Below are positions 35,245 to 44,366 of a stretch of 64,000 nt of DNA, piece by piece. Position 1 is the stretch's first letter, and every line of letters begins with the position of its first letter. The notes below the pieces were generated by a model. That model was not told the DNA's origin. It saw only the letters and a program-made list of their open reading frames with translations, and made no database searches. Origin of the DNA: Mesorhizobium sp. CA8 (GTDB lineage: Bacteria > Pseudomonadota > Alphaproteobacteria > Rhizobiales > Rhizobiaceae); NCBI RefSeq assembly GCF_020164955.1, contig NZ_JAIUHG010000012.1, positions 62,001 to 126,000 on the forward strand, given 5' to 3'. The translations under genes and the position numbers were made by a program.

Positions 35245-36294
35245 ATGAAAGCGACAGGCGTTTCCTCTGCTGCCATCTCCAACGCCCTGCGTTACCAGCA
35301 GGCAAAGATGCAGGCCGACCTCATCAAGGCAACCAAGGAATCGCAGACCGGTTCGGTCGCCGATGTCGGCCTGGCGCTTGGCAGCCGCACGACCCAGGCC
35401 GTCACCTTCCAGCGCGACCTCGACCGGCTGAACGGCATCGTCGATTCCAACGCGCTCGTCAAAGCGCGCCTGACATCGACCCAGGATTCGCTCGGCCAGA
35501 TCGCCGGTGCCGCGCAGAGCTTCCTGTCGGCGCTGACCAGCGGCGTGTCGGGCGACTCCTCGACCAGCATCCTGCAGACCGCCGGCGCCGCGGCGCTACA
35601 GCAGATGACGGGCATCCTCAACACCAGCGTCAACGGCGAATATCTGTTTGCCGGCACCAATACCGACGTCAAGCCGGTCGACGATTTCAATGCCGCCGGC
35701 TCGCCGGCCAAGGCCGCCTTCGACGCCGCCTTTTCGGGCTATTTCGGCTTTGCCCAGACCGACCCGGCGGCAGCCAACATCACCGCCGCGCAGATGGACG
35801 ACTTCATCACCACCAAGGTCGAGCCGCAATTCCTGGGCGCCGGCTGGCAAGCCAACTGGTCGAGCGCCACCGACGATCAGATCACCAGCCGCATCTCGCT
35901 CAACGAAACCACCCAGACCTCGGTCAGCGCCAACGAGCAGGGCATCCGCAAGCTCGCCATGGCGTCGGCCATGGTCAGCAGCCTGCTTACCGGCAGCATC
36001 AGCGAGGCCGCCCGGAACGCGGTCGTCAGCCGCGCGCAGGCGCTGGTCGGCGAAGCCATCGGCGGCATCACCCAGATACGGGCTCAGACAGGCATTGCCC
36101 AGCAGCGCGTGTCCGATGCCAGCGACCGCATGAAGACCCAGGTCGACCTCTTCGAGAAGCATATCGTCGATCTCGAGGGCGTCGATCCCTCGGAGGCCGC
36201 GACCCGCGTCGCCGACCTGACACAGCATATCGAGACGTCCTTCGCCCTGACCGCACGTCTGCAGCAGCTCAGCCTGCTCAACTATCTGACTTGA
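35245..36294 (+). CDS. flgL: FlgL, hook-filament junction protein 3
   Basis: A 349-residue flagellin-like junction protein. It has flagellin-type helices at both ends and the typical insert LQQMTGILNTSVNGEYLFAG TNTD (about residues 115-137), which marks FlgL. It ends LTARLQQLSLLNYL. FliD and FliS genes are absent from the window, as normal for rhizobia. Confidence 0.95.
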   Translation: MKATGVSSAAISNALRYQQAKMQADLIKATKESQTGSVADVGLALGSRTTQAVTFQRDLDRLNGIVDSNALVKARLTSTQDSLGQIAGAAQSFLSALTSGVSGDSSTSILQTAGAAALQQMTGILNTSVNGEYLFAGTNTDVKPVDDFNAAGSPAKAAFDAAFSGYFGFAQTDPAAANITAAQMDDFITTKVEPQFLGAGWQANWSSATDDQITSRISLNETTQTSVSANEQGIRKLAMASAMVSSLLTGSISEAARNAVVSRAQALVGEAIGGITQIRAQTGIAQQRVSDASDRMKTQVDLFEKHIVDLEGVDPSEAATRVADLTQHIETSFALTARLQQLSLLNYLT

Positions 36295-36325
36295 ACACGT
36301 AAACCGGAACGCCAGAGCGCCGACG

Positions 36326-36673
36326 ATGTATCAATTCTCCTACGCCGACATCCAGACCGACTCCGTCGCCGATGCCAAGGACAGGGAGCGGCAGCTGCTC
36401 ACCCGTTCGATCGACATGCTAGCAGCGGCAGCCGCCGTCGGCACGGATTCGATGGAAGCGGTGGAGGCGCTGCACTTCACCAACCGCGTCTGGACCGCCT
36501 TCGTCGAGGATCTCGGCTCAAGCGACAACGCCCTGCCCAAGGAGCTGCGCGCCAATCTGATCTCCATCGGCCTTTGGCTGCTGCGCGAGACCGAGGACAT
36601 CCGCCAGGGCCGCACCAACAATTTCGAAGGATTGATCGAGGTCTCCCAGATCATCCGAGACGGCATCCAATGA
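36326..36673 (+). CDS. flaF: FlaF, flagellin synthesis regulator
   Basis: A 115-residue FlaF-family protein. In Caulobacter FlaF is needed for flagellin translation and export and acts against FlbT. Features: MYQFSYADIQTDSVADAKDR at the N-terminus, AVEALHFTNRVWTAFVEDLG and LRANLISIGLWLLRETEDIR. It overlaps flbT by 4 nt. The long flagellin leaders in this window are plausible targets. Confidence 0.93.
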   Translation: MYQFSYADIQTDSVADAKDRERQLLTRSIDMLAAAAAVGTDSMEAVEALHFTNRVWTAFVEDLGSSDNALPKELRANLISIGLWLLRETEDIRQGRTNNFEGLIEVSQIIRDGIQ

Positions 36674-37107
36674 CCAACACGCTGAAGATCTCGCTGAAGC
36701 CCAACGAGAAGATCTACATCAACGGCGCGGTCATCCGCGTCGACCGCAAGGTCACCATCGAGCTGATGAACGATGTGCAGTTCCTGCTCGAAAGCCACGT
36801 CATCCAGGCCGACCAGGCCTCGACGCCGCTCAGGCAGCTTTATTTCATCGTGCAGATCATGCTGATCAACCCGACGGGCGCCGCTGAGGCGCGCGACATG
36901 TTCCGCCGCTCGCTGCCGATGCTGATCGCGAGCTTCAACAACCAGGACATCTGCAATAGCTTGAAGCAGATCGACCGCATGGTCGGCGAGGATGAGATCT
37001 ATGAGGCGCTGAAGGCGATCCGCGCGCTCTATCCGCTCGAGCGCAAGGCGCTCGAAAGCAATGACGACATTCCCGAAACGCCGCGCGCACTGGCTGTAGG
37101 AGAATAA
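36670..37107 (+). CDS. flbT: FlbT, flagellin mRNA regulator
   Basis: A 145-residue FlbT-family protein. In Caulobacter FlbT binds the flagellin 5' leader and promotes decay; in Brucella it acts as an activator. Key regions: LKISLKPNEKIYINGAVIRV, DRKVTIELMNDVQFLLESHV and ASFNNQDICNSLKQIDRMVG. The ATG at 36670 overlaps the flaF stop; the longer open frame reads through flaF in another frame. Its role here may involve the roughly 155-nt leaders of both flagellins. Confidence 0.94.
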   Translation: MTNTLKISLKPNEKIYINGAVIRVDRKVTIELMNDVQFLLESHVIQADQASTPLRQLYFIVQIMLINPTGAAEARDMFRRSLPMLIASFNNQDICNSLKQIDRMVGEDEIYEALKAIRALYPLERKALESNDDIPETPRALAVGE

Positions 37108-37108
37108 G

Positions 37109-37516
37109 ATGGCCGTCGACATGACCACAACGATCCCGGTTGGCGCCAATCAGGCCACCCAGAAGACCTCGAAGACGGCGGTGGACTACCAGTCGTTCCT
37201 GAAGCTCCTGATCGCCGAGATGAAGAACCAGGATCCGACCAAGCCGATGGATTCCACGCAATATGTCGCCCAGCTCGCCACCTTTTCCCAGGTCGAGCAG
37301 TCGGTGCAGACCAACACCAAGCTTGACCAGATCATGCAGTCCTCGGCATTGTCGCAGGCCGACGCGCTGATCGGCCGCTCGATCACCTCGGCCGACGGCA
37401 AGACCACCGGTACGGTGGCTTCGGTGACGCTCTCCAGCAGCGGCCTGATCGCGGTGCTGCAGGACGGCACCCAGGTTCCGGTCGGCGCCGGCGTGTCGAT
37501 CAAGCCGGCCGCCTAA
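37109..37516 (+). CDS. flgD: FlgD, hook capping protein
   Basis: A 135-residue hook scaffold. The conserved N-terminal cap motif is YQSFLKLLIAEMKNQDPTKP and MDSTQYVAQLATFSQVEQSV (about residues 30-70). Only a short beta region follows (IGRSITSADGKTTGTVASVT, LQDGTQVPVGAGVSI), so the Ig-like domain of enteric FlgD (232 residues) is missing; short forms are usual in rhizobia. Confidence 0.95.
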   Translation: MAVDMTTTIPVGANQATQKTSKTAVDYQSFLKLLIAEMKNQDPTKPMDSTQYVAQLATFSQVEQSVQTNTKLDQIMQSSALSQADALIGRSITSADGKTTGTVASVTLSSSGLIAVLQDGTQVPVGAGVSIKPAA

Positions 37517-37539
37517 CCGGTTCGCACAAGGGACAGCCG

Positions 37540-37806
37540 ATGAACGAGGCAGATGCCCTCGATATCGTCCAGTACGCGGTGTGGACGGTCCTCACCGCTT
37601 CCGCCCCCGTGGTGCTTGTGGCGATGGTGGTCGGCATCGGCATCGCGCTCATCCAGGCGCTGACCCAGATCCAGGAAATCACGCTCACCTTCGTGCCGAA
37701 GATCGTCGCCATCATGCTCGTGGTAGCGCTCACCGGCCCGTTCATCGGCAGCCAGATCTCGGCCTTCACCAACGTCATCTTCGAGCGCATCGAACACGGC
37801 TTCTGA
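37540..37806 (+). CDS. fliQ: FliQ, flagellar export gate protein
   Basis: An 88-residue gate subunit with two membrane hairpin segments (about 13-37 and 48-75). Signature VLVAMVVGIGIALIQALTQI and QEITLTFVPKIVAIMLVVAL. It should assemble with FliP and FliR into the helical export pore. In the rhizobial order I remember, flhA and fliR follow directly; here they are separated by about 10.5 kb of unrelated genes. Confidence 0.96.
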   Translation: MNEADALDIVQYAVWTVLTASAPVVLVAMVVGIGIALIQALTQIQEITLTFVPKIVAIMLVVALTGPFIGSQISAFTNVIFERIEHGF

Positions 37807-38033
37807 CGCCTCGCCGGCATGCGCTCGGGCTTTGCGTGAGCAGCGAGATGATAGGCCTGGCCGAGGTTGAAGGCGCGAATTAGCGAAATCTTGGTCCAGA
37901 CCGGCGAGATGCTTGGTTTAAAGCTTCGCCGACGCATTTTTGCCTTTGCCATCCTGTTGTTGGGCCGCACTCTTTGGCGAGTCGCCCGCCGCTTCGGGCG
38001 CGGCGAGCCTGCATAGCGGATGAAGGCCCAACC

Positions 38034-39677
38034 ATGATCGACGACGAGCCGGAAAGCGAACGCGTCTCCGCGCTGGCGCCGTTCCGGCACGGCATCTTCC
38101 GCGCCGTCTGGTCGGCCAGCCTTGTGTCGAATTTCGGCGGCCTGATCCAGGGCGTGGGCGCCGCCTGGATGATGACCATGATCGCCACCTCGCCCTACCA
38201 GGTGGCGCTGGTCCAGGCCTCGACCACCTTGCCGATCATGCTGTTCGCGCTCGTTGCCGGCGCCATCGCCGACAGCTTCAACCGCCGCAAGGTGATGCTG
38301 GTGGCGCAAACCTTCATGCTGGTCGTCTCGGCGCTGCTGACCTTGTTCACCTGGCAAGGCTGGATGACGCCCTGGACGCTGCTTGCCTTCACCTTCCTGA
38401 TCGACAGCGGAACGGCGCTGAACAGCCCGTCATGGCAGGCTTCGGTCGGCGACATGGTGCCGCGCGCCAAGGTGCCGGCAGCGGTCGCGCTCAATTCGCT
38501 GGGCTTCAACATCACCCGCAGCGTCGGCCCGGCCATCGGCGGCGTCATCGTCGCCGCCGCGGGTGCCGCGGCCGCCTTCGCCGCCAACGCCGTCAGCTAT
38601 ATCGGCCTGATCGCCGTGCTCGCCCGCTGGAAGCCGGCGCTGCCCGAGCAAACCCTGCCGCGCGAGTCGCTGGGCGCTGCGATGGGCGCCGGCCTGCGCT
38701 ATGTCGCGATGTCGCCCAACATCGCCAAGGTGCTGGTCCGCGGTTCGGCCTTCGGCTTTAGCGCCGGCGCGGTGCTGGCGCTTCTTCCCCTGGTGGCGCG
38801 CGACGTCGTCAAGGGCGATGCGCTGACCTACGGCATCATGCTCGGCGCCTTCGGCATCGGCGCGGTGGGCGGCGCGCTGATCAGCGTGCGGCTCAGGCAG
38901 TTGCTGTCGAGCGAGACGATGGTGCGCATGGCCTTTTGCGGCTTCGCGCTCTGCGCCCTCAACGCGGCCGTCAGCCACAATGCCTGGCAGACATCGGCGG
39001 GCCTGCTCATCGGAGGCGCTTGCTGGGTGATCGCGCTCTCGCATTTCAACGTCACGGTGCAGATGTCGACGCCGCGCTGGGTGGTCGGCCGCGTGCTGTC
39101 GATCTACCAGACAGCGACCTTCGGCGGCATAGCGCTGGGCAGCTGGATCTGGGGCGTCGTCGCCGATGCGCATGGCGCGGAAATCGCGCTGACCGCGGCG
39201 GCGATCGCGATGCTCGCCGGCGGCGCCATCGGCTTCGTCCTGCCCTTGCCGCGGCAGACGGTGCTCAACCTCGATCCGCTAAACCGTTTCAAGGAACCGA
39301 TGCTGGCGCTCGACCTCAAGCCGCGCAGCGGCCCGATCGCCATCATGATCGAATACATCATCCGCGAGGAGGACGTGGCGGAATTCCTGGCGACCATGGC
39401 CGAGCGCGGCCGCATCCGCCGCCGTGACGGCGCCCGCAACTGGACTTTGGCCCGCGACCTCGAAAATCCGTCGGTGTGGATCGAGCACTACCACACGCCG
39501 ACCTGGGTCGAGTATATCCGCCACAACCGGCGCGCCACCCACGCCGACGCCGTGGTCGGCGAACGCATCCGCGCGCTGCACAGCGGCGATAGCCCGCCGC
39601 GCGTGCGCCGCATGATCGAGCGTCCGACCACCGCTGGCACGACACTTGTCTCGCCGAAAGGTCCGATCGATCACTGA
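38034..39677 (+). CDS. MFS transporter, enterobactin exporter-like (MFS_3)
   Basis: A 547-residue major facilitator with 10-12 membrane segments in residues 20-410, then a C-terminal cytoplasmic extension of about 130 residues rich in Arg and acidic residues (FLATMAERGRIRRRDGARNW, TPTWVEYIRHNRRATHADAV). This plan matches the MFS_3 group of putative drug/siderophore exporters. The inter-helix motif is ADSFNRRKVML (about residue 72). ATG at 38034 is used rather than an upstream in-frame start because it gives the family N-terminus. Substrate unknown. It is the first gene of the block separating fliQ from flhA and is convergent with the cupin gene. Confidence 0.85.
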   Translation: MIDDEPESERVSALAPFRHGIFRAVWSASLVSNFGGLIQGVGAAWMMTMIATSPYQVALVQASTTLPIMLFALVAGAIADSFNRRKVMLVAQTFMLVVSALLTLFTWQGWMTPWTLLAFTFLIDSGTALNSPSWQASVGDMVPRAKVPAAVALNSLGFNITRSVGPAIGGVIVAAAGAAAAFAANAVSYIGLIAVLARWKPALPEQTLPRESLGAAMGAGLRYVAMSPNIAKVLVRGSAFGFSAGAVLALLPLVARDVVKGDALTYGIMLGAFGIGAVGGALISVRLRQLLSSETMVRMAFCGFALCALNAAVSHNAWQTSAGLLIGGACWVIALSHFNVTVQMSTPRWVVGRVLSIYQTATFGGIALGSWIWGVVADAHGAEIALTAAAIAMLAGGAIGFVLPLPRQTVLNLDPLNRFKEPMLALDLKPRSGPIAIMIEYIIREEDVAEFLATMAERGRIRRRDGARNWTLARDLENPSVWIEHYHTPTWVEYIRHNRRATHADAVVGERIRALHSGDSPPRVRRMIERPTTAGTTLVSPKGPIDH

Positions 39678-39689
39678 TCGCACGTCGTG

Positions 39690-39703
39690 CGAAGCATGCT
39701 TCG
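39690..39703. repeat. Short perfect palindrome between convergent genes
   Basis: CGAAGCATGCTTCG is a 14-bp perfect palindrome in the 56-bp gap between the MFS gene and the convergent cupin gene; CGCACGTCGTGCG sits just before it. With no T-run it is at best a weak bidirectional terminator. Confidence 0.35.
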
Positions 39704-39733
39704 GGCAAACGACATGCGCCGAAGGATCGAGGA

Positions 39734-40090
39734 TCAGCCGGCGCTCTGGATCATGTAGAGCTTGCGCGTGGTCTCGTGGATGCGCCACTCGCCCTTCCAT
39801 CCCTGCGGCAGGACGAGGAGGTCTCCCGGTCCCAGCTCACGCATCTCGCCATCGGCGCGGCTCACCGCGGCGCGGCCGGAGATGATGTGGCAGATCTCCG
39901 ACGAGTTCGTGCGATCGGCGGTGAAGCGGCCAGGCGTGCATTCCCAGATGCCGATGTCGACGCTCCCGTCCGGCGACTGGAAGAAGGATCGCGCGGCCTC
40001 CAGCTGATCTCCTTCGATCGAGGTCGGTTTCGGTGAAAAGGCGCCGATGTCGGCCTTGGCGAGGTCGTGGAAAGTCGAAAGATCGATCAA
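39734..40090 (-). CDS. Small cupin-domain protein (DUF861/cupin_3)
   Basis: A 118-residue single cupin barrel (about residues 35-115: DIGIWECTPGRFTADRTNSS, EICHIISGRAAVSRADGEMR, LGPGDLLVLPQGWKGEWRI). The start is TTG at 40090 with GGGAG about 7 nt upstream. It is the last gene of the leftward polyamine-type operon, 15 nt after the FAD oxidase. Small cupin_3 proteins often accompany amine oxidases and polyamine importers; their reaction is not settled. Confidence 0.85.
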   Translation of the reverse strand: MIDLSTFHDLAKADIGAFSPKPTSIEGDQLEAARSFFQSPDGSVDIGIWECTPGRFTADRTNSSEICHIISGRAAVSRADGEMRELGPGDLLVLPQGWKGEWRIHETTRKLYMIQSAG

Positions 40091-40105
40091 GCTGGTCTCC
40101 CATGA

Positions 40106-41491
40106 TCAATGACCGGTGAGGCTGTCCGCCAAGGCGGCAAGCTTCGAGGTATGGGCAAGCCCGGCAGCCTCGCGGCTGTCAGCGATGCGGTAGAGCTGGT
40201 ACATCGAATGGACGCCCAGCCAGCGGAACGGCTCGGGCTCCCAGGGCCGTACCTTGCGGTTGACCCAGGGCAGCCGCGTCAGCTCGGTGTTCTGGCCGAG
40301 CACGAGGTCGGTCAGCGTGCGCCCCGACAGGTTGGAGCTCGACACGCCGAGCCCGACATAGCCGCCGGCCCAGCCGATGCGCGTCGCGGGGTCGAGGCCG
40401 ACTGTGGTGCACCAGTCGCGCGGCACGCCGAGCACGCCGCACCAGGCGTGGTCGATGCGGCACCCAGCCGTCTGCGGCAGGAGCGTCGTCAGGATCGTGT
40501 GCAGCTGATCGATCGTCGCCTGTTGCGTCTGGCCGTTGACGTCGGTGCGCGACCCGTAGCGGTAAGGTACGCCGCGGCCGCCCATAGTAATACGCCCCTC
40601 GCGCGTGCGCTGGGCATAGCAATAGGCATGCGCGGCATTGCCGAGCAGCTCATGCCCCTCCCAGCCGATCTTGCGCCAGAGCTCTTCCGGCAACGGTTCG
40701 GTGACGATCTGCGCGCTGTTGAGCGCCAGCCACGTCCGCTCCTCGCCAGGAATGCCGGCGGTGAACCCTTCCGTCGCGCGGATGATGGTTTCGGCCCGCA
40801 CCGTGCCGCGATCCGTGGTTACAACGCCCTTGGTAATCGCAGTGACCGTCGTCTTCTCGTAGATCGAAACGCCGAGACGCTCGACGGCTGCCGCGAGCCC
40901 GCGCACCAGCTTGGCCGGCTGCACGCGCGCCTGGCCGTGGATGACGAAGCCGCCCATGACATTCCGGATGTTGATGCGCGCCCGGGTCGCCTCGGCGTCG
41001 AGCAGCTCGATGCGTTCGGGATCGGCATCCCAGGAGCGGATCGTCTCGCATTCTTCGCGCACGCGTTCCAGCTGCGCCGGATTGGTGGCGACCGTTAGAT
41101 TGTCGACGCGGCGGATATCGGCATCGATGCCTTCCTCCGTCGCGACCCGGATCACCTCGTCGACGCAGCCGGCCATCGCCTTCTGCATCGCGGTGACGCC
41201 TTGCCGTGTCGAGGTCTTCAGATATTTCTCGCGCGACCAGCCGAAGCCGCCCGACAGCCAGCCGCCATTGCGTCCCGAGGCGCCGAAGCCGGCAAACTCG
41301 CGTTCGATGAGCACGATGCGCAGCGATGGCTTCGCCTTCTTCAGATAGTAGGCGGTCCACAGCCCGGTATAGCCGGCCCCGACGATCGCCACATCCGCCT
41401 CGATGTCGCTGGGCAAAGGCGCGCGTGGCGCGGGGATGTGACCCAGATCCGCGTACCAGAACGAAATGTCGCCGTTGCGCTTGACTTGCAT
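40106..41491 (-). CDS. FAD-dependent amine oxidoreductase (gamma-glutamylputrescine oxidase-like)
   Basis: A 461-residue flavoenzyme of the DAO fold. The dinucleotide-binding motif VAIVGAGYTGLWTAYYL is at about residues 34-50, followed by ASGRNGGWLSGGFGWSR; the C-terminal FAD motif is GWAGGYVGLGVSSSNLSGRT. This pattern, with an N-terminal lead of about 30 residues containing FWYADLG, resembles PuuB/OrdL enzymes that oxidise gamma-glutamyl-putrescine. No glutamate-putrescine ligase is present in the window, so the true substrate is uncertain. It is co-directional with the ABC importer, but an intergenic palindrome lies in the 77-bp gap. Confidence 0.85.
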   Translation of the reverse strand: MQVKRNGDISFWYADLGHIPAPRAPLPSDIEADVAIVGAGYTGLWTAYYLKKAKPSLRIVLIEREFAGFGASGRNGGWLSGGFGWSREKYLKTSTRQGVTAMQKAMAGCVDEVIRVATEEGIDADIRRVDNLTVATNPAQLERVREECETIRSWDADPERIELLDAEATRARINIRNVMGGFVIHGQARVQPAKLVRGLAAAVERLGVSIYEKTTVTAITKGVVTTDRGTVRAETIIRATEGFTAGIPGEERTWLALNSAQIVTEPLPEELWRKIGWEGHELLGNAAHAYCYAQRTREGRITMGGRGVPYRYGSRTDVNGQTQQATIDQLHTILTTLLPQTAGCRIDHAWCGVLGVPRDWCTTVGLDPATRIGWAGGYVGLGVSSSNLSGRTLTDLVLGQNTELTRLPWVNRKVRPWEPEPFRWLGVHSMYQLYRIADSREAAGLAHTSKLAALADSLTGH

Positions 41492-41503
41492 GAGATGGTT
41501 TCC

Positions 41504-41560
41504 GCTAAAGCAATTCCAGGAAAAGTGTGAAACGGTTTCCGTCCGGAATTGCGTTTAAAC
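41504..41560. repeat. Intergenic palindromic repeat, copy 2
   Basis: Arms GCAATTCC (41510-41517) and GGAATTGC (41545-41552) enclose GGAAAAGTGTGAAACGGTTT. It sits between the ATPase gene and the FAD oxidase inside the operon. The core matches copies at 6311 and 52630; the arms do not, yet they pair perfectly with each other. It could stabilise or attenuate the downstream oxidase message. Confidence 0.75.
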
Positions 41561-41568
41561 AAAGATGA

Positions 41569-42681
41569 TCAGGTAAGCGTGGTGTCGGCCGTGCTGTCGT
41601 CGGGCAGGAGTTTCGCATCCGCGCCGTCGAAGCACAGCTCGACCTTCTCGCCGAGCCCGAAACTTTCGCCGGCGAGCGGCGAACGCACGATCGCGGTCGA
41701 GCCGTCGCCGAGCTTCACTTCATATTTCGACCCCGAACCGAGATAGATCGCCTCGGCGATCGTTCCCGACAGCCGGTTCGTGCCGGCGGCATCCTGGCCC
41801 GGCCGGCGGATGGCAAGTTTTTCCGGCCGCAGCAGCATCACCGGATGGACTTCGCCCGCGAGGCGACGCGGCGCGATAACTGTTTCTCCGGCGACCGTCA
41901 AAGCCGTGCCGGTGCCATCGCTTTTCGCCTCGCCGCGCAGCACGGTGGAATCGCCGATGAAGCGGCCAACGAACAAAGTCGCCGGCTCGTCATAGAGCTG
42001 GCGGCCGGTGCCGACCTGCTCGATGCACCCGCGATTGAAGACGGCGATCCGGTCCGACAGCACCAGCGCCTCTTCCTGGTCATGCGTGACATAGACGAAG
42101 GTGGTGCCGAGCTCGCGATGGATGCGCTTGATCTCGAGCTGCAGCCATTCACGCAGCTTCTTGTCGAGCGCGCCGAGCGGCTCGTCCATCAGAAGCAGCG
42201 GCGGATCGAAGACGATGGCGCGGGCTAGCGCCACGCGCTGCTGCTGGCCGCCGGACAATTCGCTCGGATAGCGATGCGCGAAGTCGCCCATCTTGACCAT
42301 GTCGAGCGCTTTCGCGACGCGTTTCTTGCGCTCGTCCTGGGCGATGCCGCGCAACGTCAGCGGATAGGCGACGTTGCGGCCGACCGTCATGTGCGGGAAC
42401 AGCGCGTAGTGCTGGAAGACGACGCCGATATTGCGCTTATGCGCCGGCACGCCGACGACGCTTTTACCCCCGACCAGAAGCTGGCCGCTGGTCACGTCGG
42501 TGAAGCCGGCAATCACGTTGAGCGTCGTCGTCTTGCCCGAGCCGCTCGGCCCCAGCAGCGTCATGAACTCGCCCGGCTCGATCCTGAGCGAGACGCCGTC
42601 CAGCGCCTTGAAGGAGCCATAGGCCTTGCTGACCGTATCGAGGTCGATCGCGGCACCGCGATTCTCCGCTCTGGGGTTCAT
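41569..42681 (-). CDS. Polyamine-type ABC importer ATPase (PotA-like)
   Basis: A 370-residue ATPase. Walker A GPSGSGKTT (about residues 49-57), Q-loop VVFQHYALFPH, signature ELSGGQQQR (about 140), Walker B LLLMDEPLGALD, H-loop YVTHDQEEAL, and a C-terminal TOBE domain (about 285-365). All match the spermidine/putrescine class. Its ATG overlaps the preceding permease stop by 4 nt. Together with two permeases and a binding protein it forms a complete importer. Confidence 0.9.
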   Translation of the reverse strand: MNPRAENRGAAIDLDTVSKAYGSFKALDGVSLRIEPGEFMTLLGPSGSGKTTTLNVIAGFTDVTSGQLLVGGKSVVGVPAHKRNIGVVFQHYALFPHMTVGRNVAYPLTLRGIAQDERKKRVAKALDMVKMGDFAHRYPSELSGGQQQRVALARAIVFDPPLLLMDEPLGALDKKLREWLQLEIKRIHRELGTTFVYVTHDQEEALVLSDRIAVFNRGCIEQVGTGRQLYDEPATLFVGRFIGDSTVLRGEAKSDGTGTALTVAGETVIAPRRLAGEVHPVMLLRPEKLAIRRPGQDAAGTNRLSGTIAEAIYLGSGSKYEVKLGDGSTAIVRSPLAGESFGLGEKVELCFDGADAKLLPDDSTADTTLT

Positions 42682-43475
42682 ACGCGTCCCTTCCGCTCGC
42701 GGCCAAGGAGAAGCATGCCGCCGCCGATCAGGATCGTGGTGGCGAACAAAAGGATGGTGCCGACGGCCGCGACCGTCGGGTCGGCATCGCGCGTGATCGA
42801 GGAAAATATCTGCACCGGCAATGTCTTCAGATAGGGGTTGGTGATGAACAGCGACACCACGATCTCATCGAAGGAGGTGGCGAAGGCGAACAACAGGCCC
42901 GACAGGATGCCGGGCAGGATCAGCGGCAGCGTTACCGTGCGGAACGTGGTCAGCGCGCCGGCGCCGAGGCTTGCCGCCGCCGTCTCCAGCCGCCGGTCGA
43001 ACACCTCGAGATTGGCCGAGACCGCGATCAGCACGAAGGGCAGCGCAAGGATGGTATGCGCGAGCACGAAGCCCGTCAGCGTACCGACGAGCTGCGCGTC
43101 GAGATAGACGGCATAGATGCCGATGGCCAGAACGACGCCCGGCACGACCATCGGCGTCAGCATCAGCATGCGCAAGAGATTGGCCGGACGCGCCTTCATG
43201 CGGTCGAGGCCGAAGGCGGCCAGTGTGCCGAGCACCGTCGCCAGCACCGCCACCAGCGAAGCGACCTTGAGCGAGTTGAGAAAGCTGGTCGACCATTCCG
43301 GATTGGTGGCGAAGTTCTGGTACCACTGCCAGGAAAAGCCCTGCGGCGGAAAGGCAAGCGACTTGTTCTCGTTGAACGACATCGGGACGACGACCAGCGT
43401 CGGCGCCACAAGCCAGATCGCCACCAGCAGGCAGACGAGGCCGAGGATGAGGCGGGTGAGCGGCTTCATCTCCAT
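42678..43475 (-). CDS. Polyamine-type ABC importer permease (PotC-like)
   Basis: A 265-residue inner-membrane permease with six predicted membrane segments. The EAA loop that docks the ATPase is LETAAASLGAGALTTFRTVT followed by LPLILPGILSG (about residues 165-195). The ATG at 43475 overlaps the upstream permease stop (TGATG); a second ATG two codons later is less likely. A much longer open frame in this phase reads through the upstream gene and is not real. Confidence 0.9.
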   Translation of the reverse strand: MEMKPLTRLILGLVCLLVAIWLVAPTLVVVPMSFNENKSLAFPPQGFSWQWYQNFATNPEWSTSFLNSLKVASLVAVLATVLGTLAAFGLDRMKARPANLLRMLMLTPMVVPGVVLAIGIYAVYLDAQLVGTLTGFVLAHTILALPFVLIAVSANLEVFDRRLETAAASLGAGALTTFRTVTLPLILPGILSGLLFAFATSFDEIVVSLFITNPYLKTLPVQIFSSITRDADPTVAAVGTILLFATTILIGGGMLLLGRERKGRV

Positions 43476-44344
43476 CAGCGTCGCCCTGCTTCGCGATACC
43501 TGGACCGCATCACAGGCGCCGCCAATGCCAGCAAAACGAAGGTCGCGATCAGGAGCACCACGCCCATGGCGCCGCCGCGTCCCCATTGCAGCAGGCTGAG
43601 CACCTGCGTCTGCACCAGTGTCGACAGCATGGTGGAGCGCGGTCCGCCGAGCAGCGCCGGCGTGATATAGAAACCCAGCGCCAGGATAAAGACGATGATC
43701 GCGCCGGCATAGACGCCCGGCAGCGACAGCGGCAGATAGACCGTGAAGAAGGCGCGCGACGGCCGCGCGCCCAAGCTTCGCGCCGCTTGCACCAGCCTGA
43801 GGTCGATTCCCTTCATCACCGAATAGAGCGGCAGGATCATGAAGGGCAGCAGCACCTGCGCCATGCCGATCACCACGCCGGTCTGGGTGCGGATCAGCCG
43901 GACCCCGTCGAAGCCGGCTGATCTCAGCAGCGAATTGATGACGCCGGAATCCTGCAGCAGGATCACCCAGGAGAGCGTGCGCACCACGCCGCTCACCCAG
44001 AACGGAATCAAGACGCAAAGCACCAGGACGAGCCGCACGCGCGGCCCGACGGCGGTCATCAGATAGGCGTAAGGGTAAGCGCAGAGCACACAGACCACGG
44101 TCACCCAGGCCGAGATGGTGAAGGTGCGCTGGAGCACCGTCAGGTTGACGGGCGCGCCGAAGAACCAGGCGTAGTTCTGCAGGCCCCATTGCGGCTCAGA
44201 CAGGCTGCGCAGCACGATGGTCAGCAGCGGGTAGCCGATCACGGCCACCAGCAGGAGGAGCGCCGGCAGCGTGAGCGCGTAAGGCCGCCATGCCCAGCCC
44301 GCCCGTTGCGGGGCGGAGGGCGTCGTCGGTTCGAGCGCGCTCAC
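43475..44344 (-). CDS. Polyamine-type ABC importer permease (PotB-like)
   Basis: A 289-residue permease with six membrane segments; first at about 20-42 (LTLPALLLLVAVIGYPLLTI). The EAA loop is LVQAARSLGARPSRAFFTVY LPLSLPGVYAG (about 190-220). It lies 22 nt after the binding-protein gene. Membrane segments and loop position match PotB. Confidence 0.9.
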   Translation of the reverse strand: MSALEPTTPSAPQRAGWAWRPYALTLPALLLLVAVIGYPLLTIVLRSLSEPQWGLQNYAWFFGAPVNLTVLQRTFTISAWVTVVCVLCAYPYAYLMTAVGPRVRLVLVLCVLIPFWVSGVVRTLSWVILLQDSGVINSLLRSAGFDGVRLIRTQTGVVIGMAQVLLPFMILPLYSVMKGIDLRLVQAARSLGARPSRAFFTVYLPLSLPGVYAGAIIVFILALGFYITPALLGGPRSTMLSTLVQTQVLSLLQWGRGGAMGVVLLIATFVLLALAAPVMRSRYREAGRR

Positions 44345-44366
44345 GGACTTCGCCTCTCTCAGCCGG

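Noticed and set aside
43476..44189. Fusion of the PotC-like permease with an upstream 238-codon stretch
   Set aside because: The upstream part is an off-frame reading of the PotB-like permease; the TGATG junction at 43475 marks the true start.
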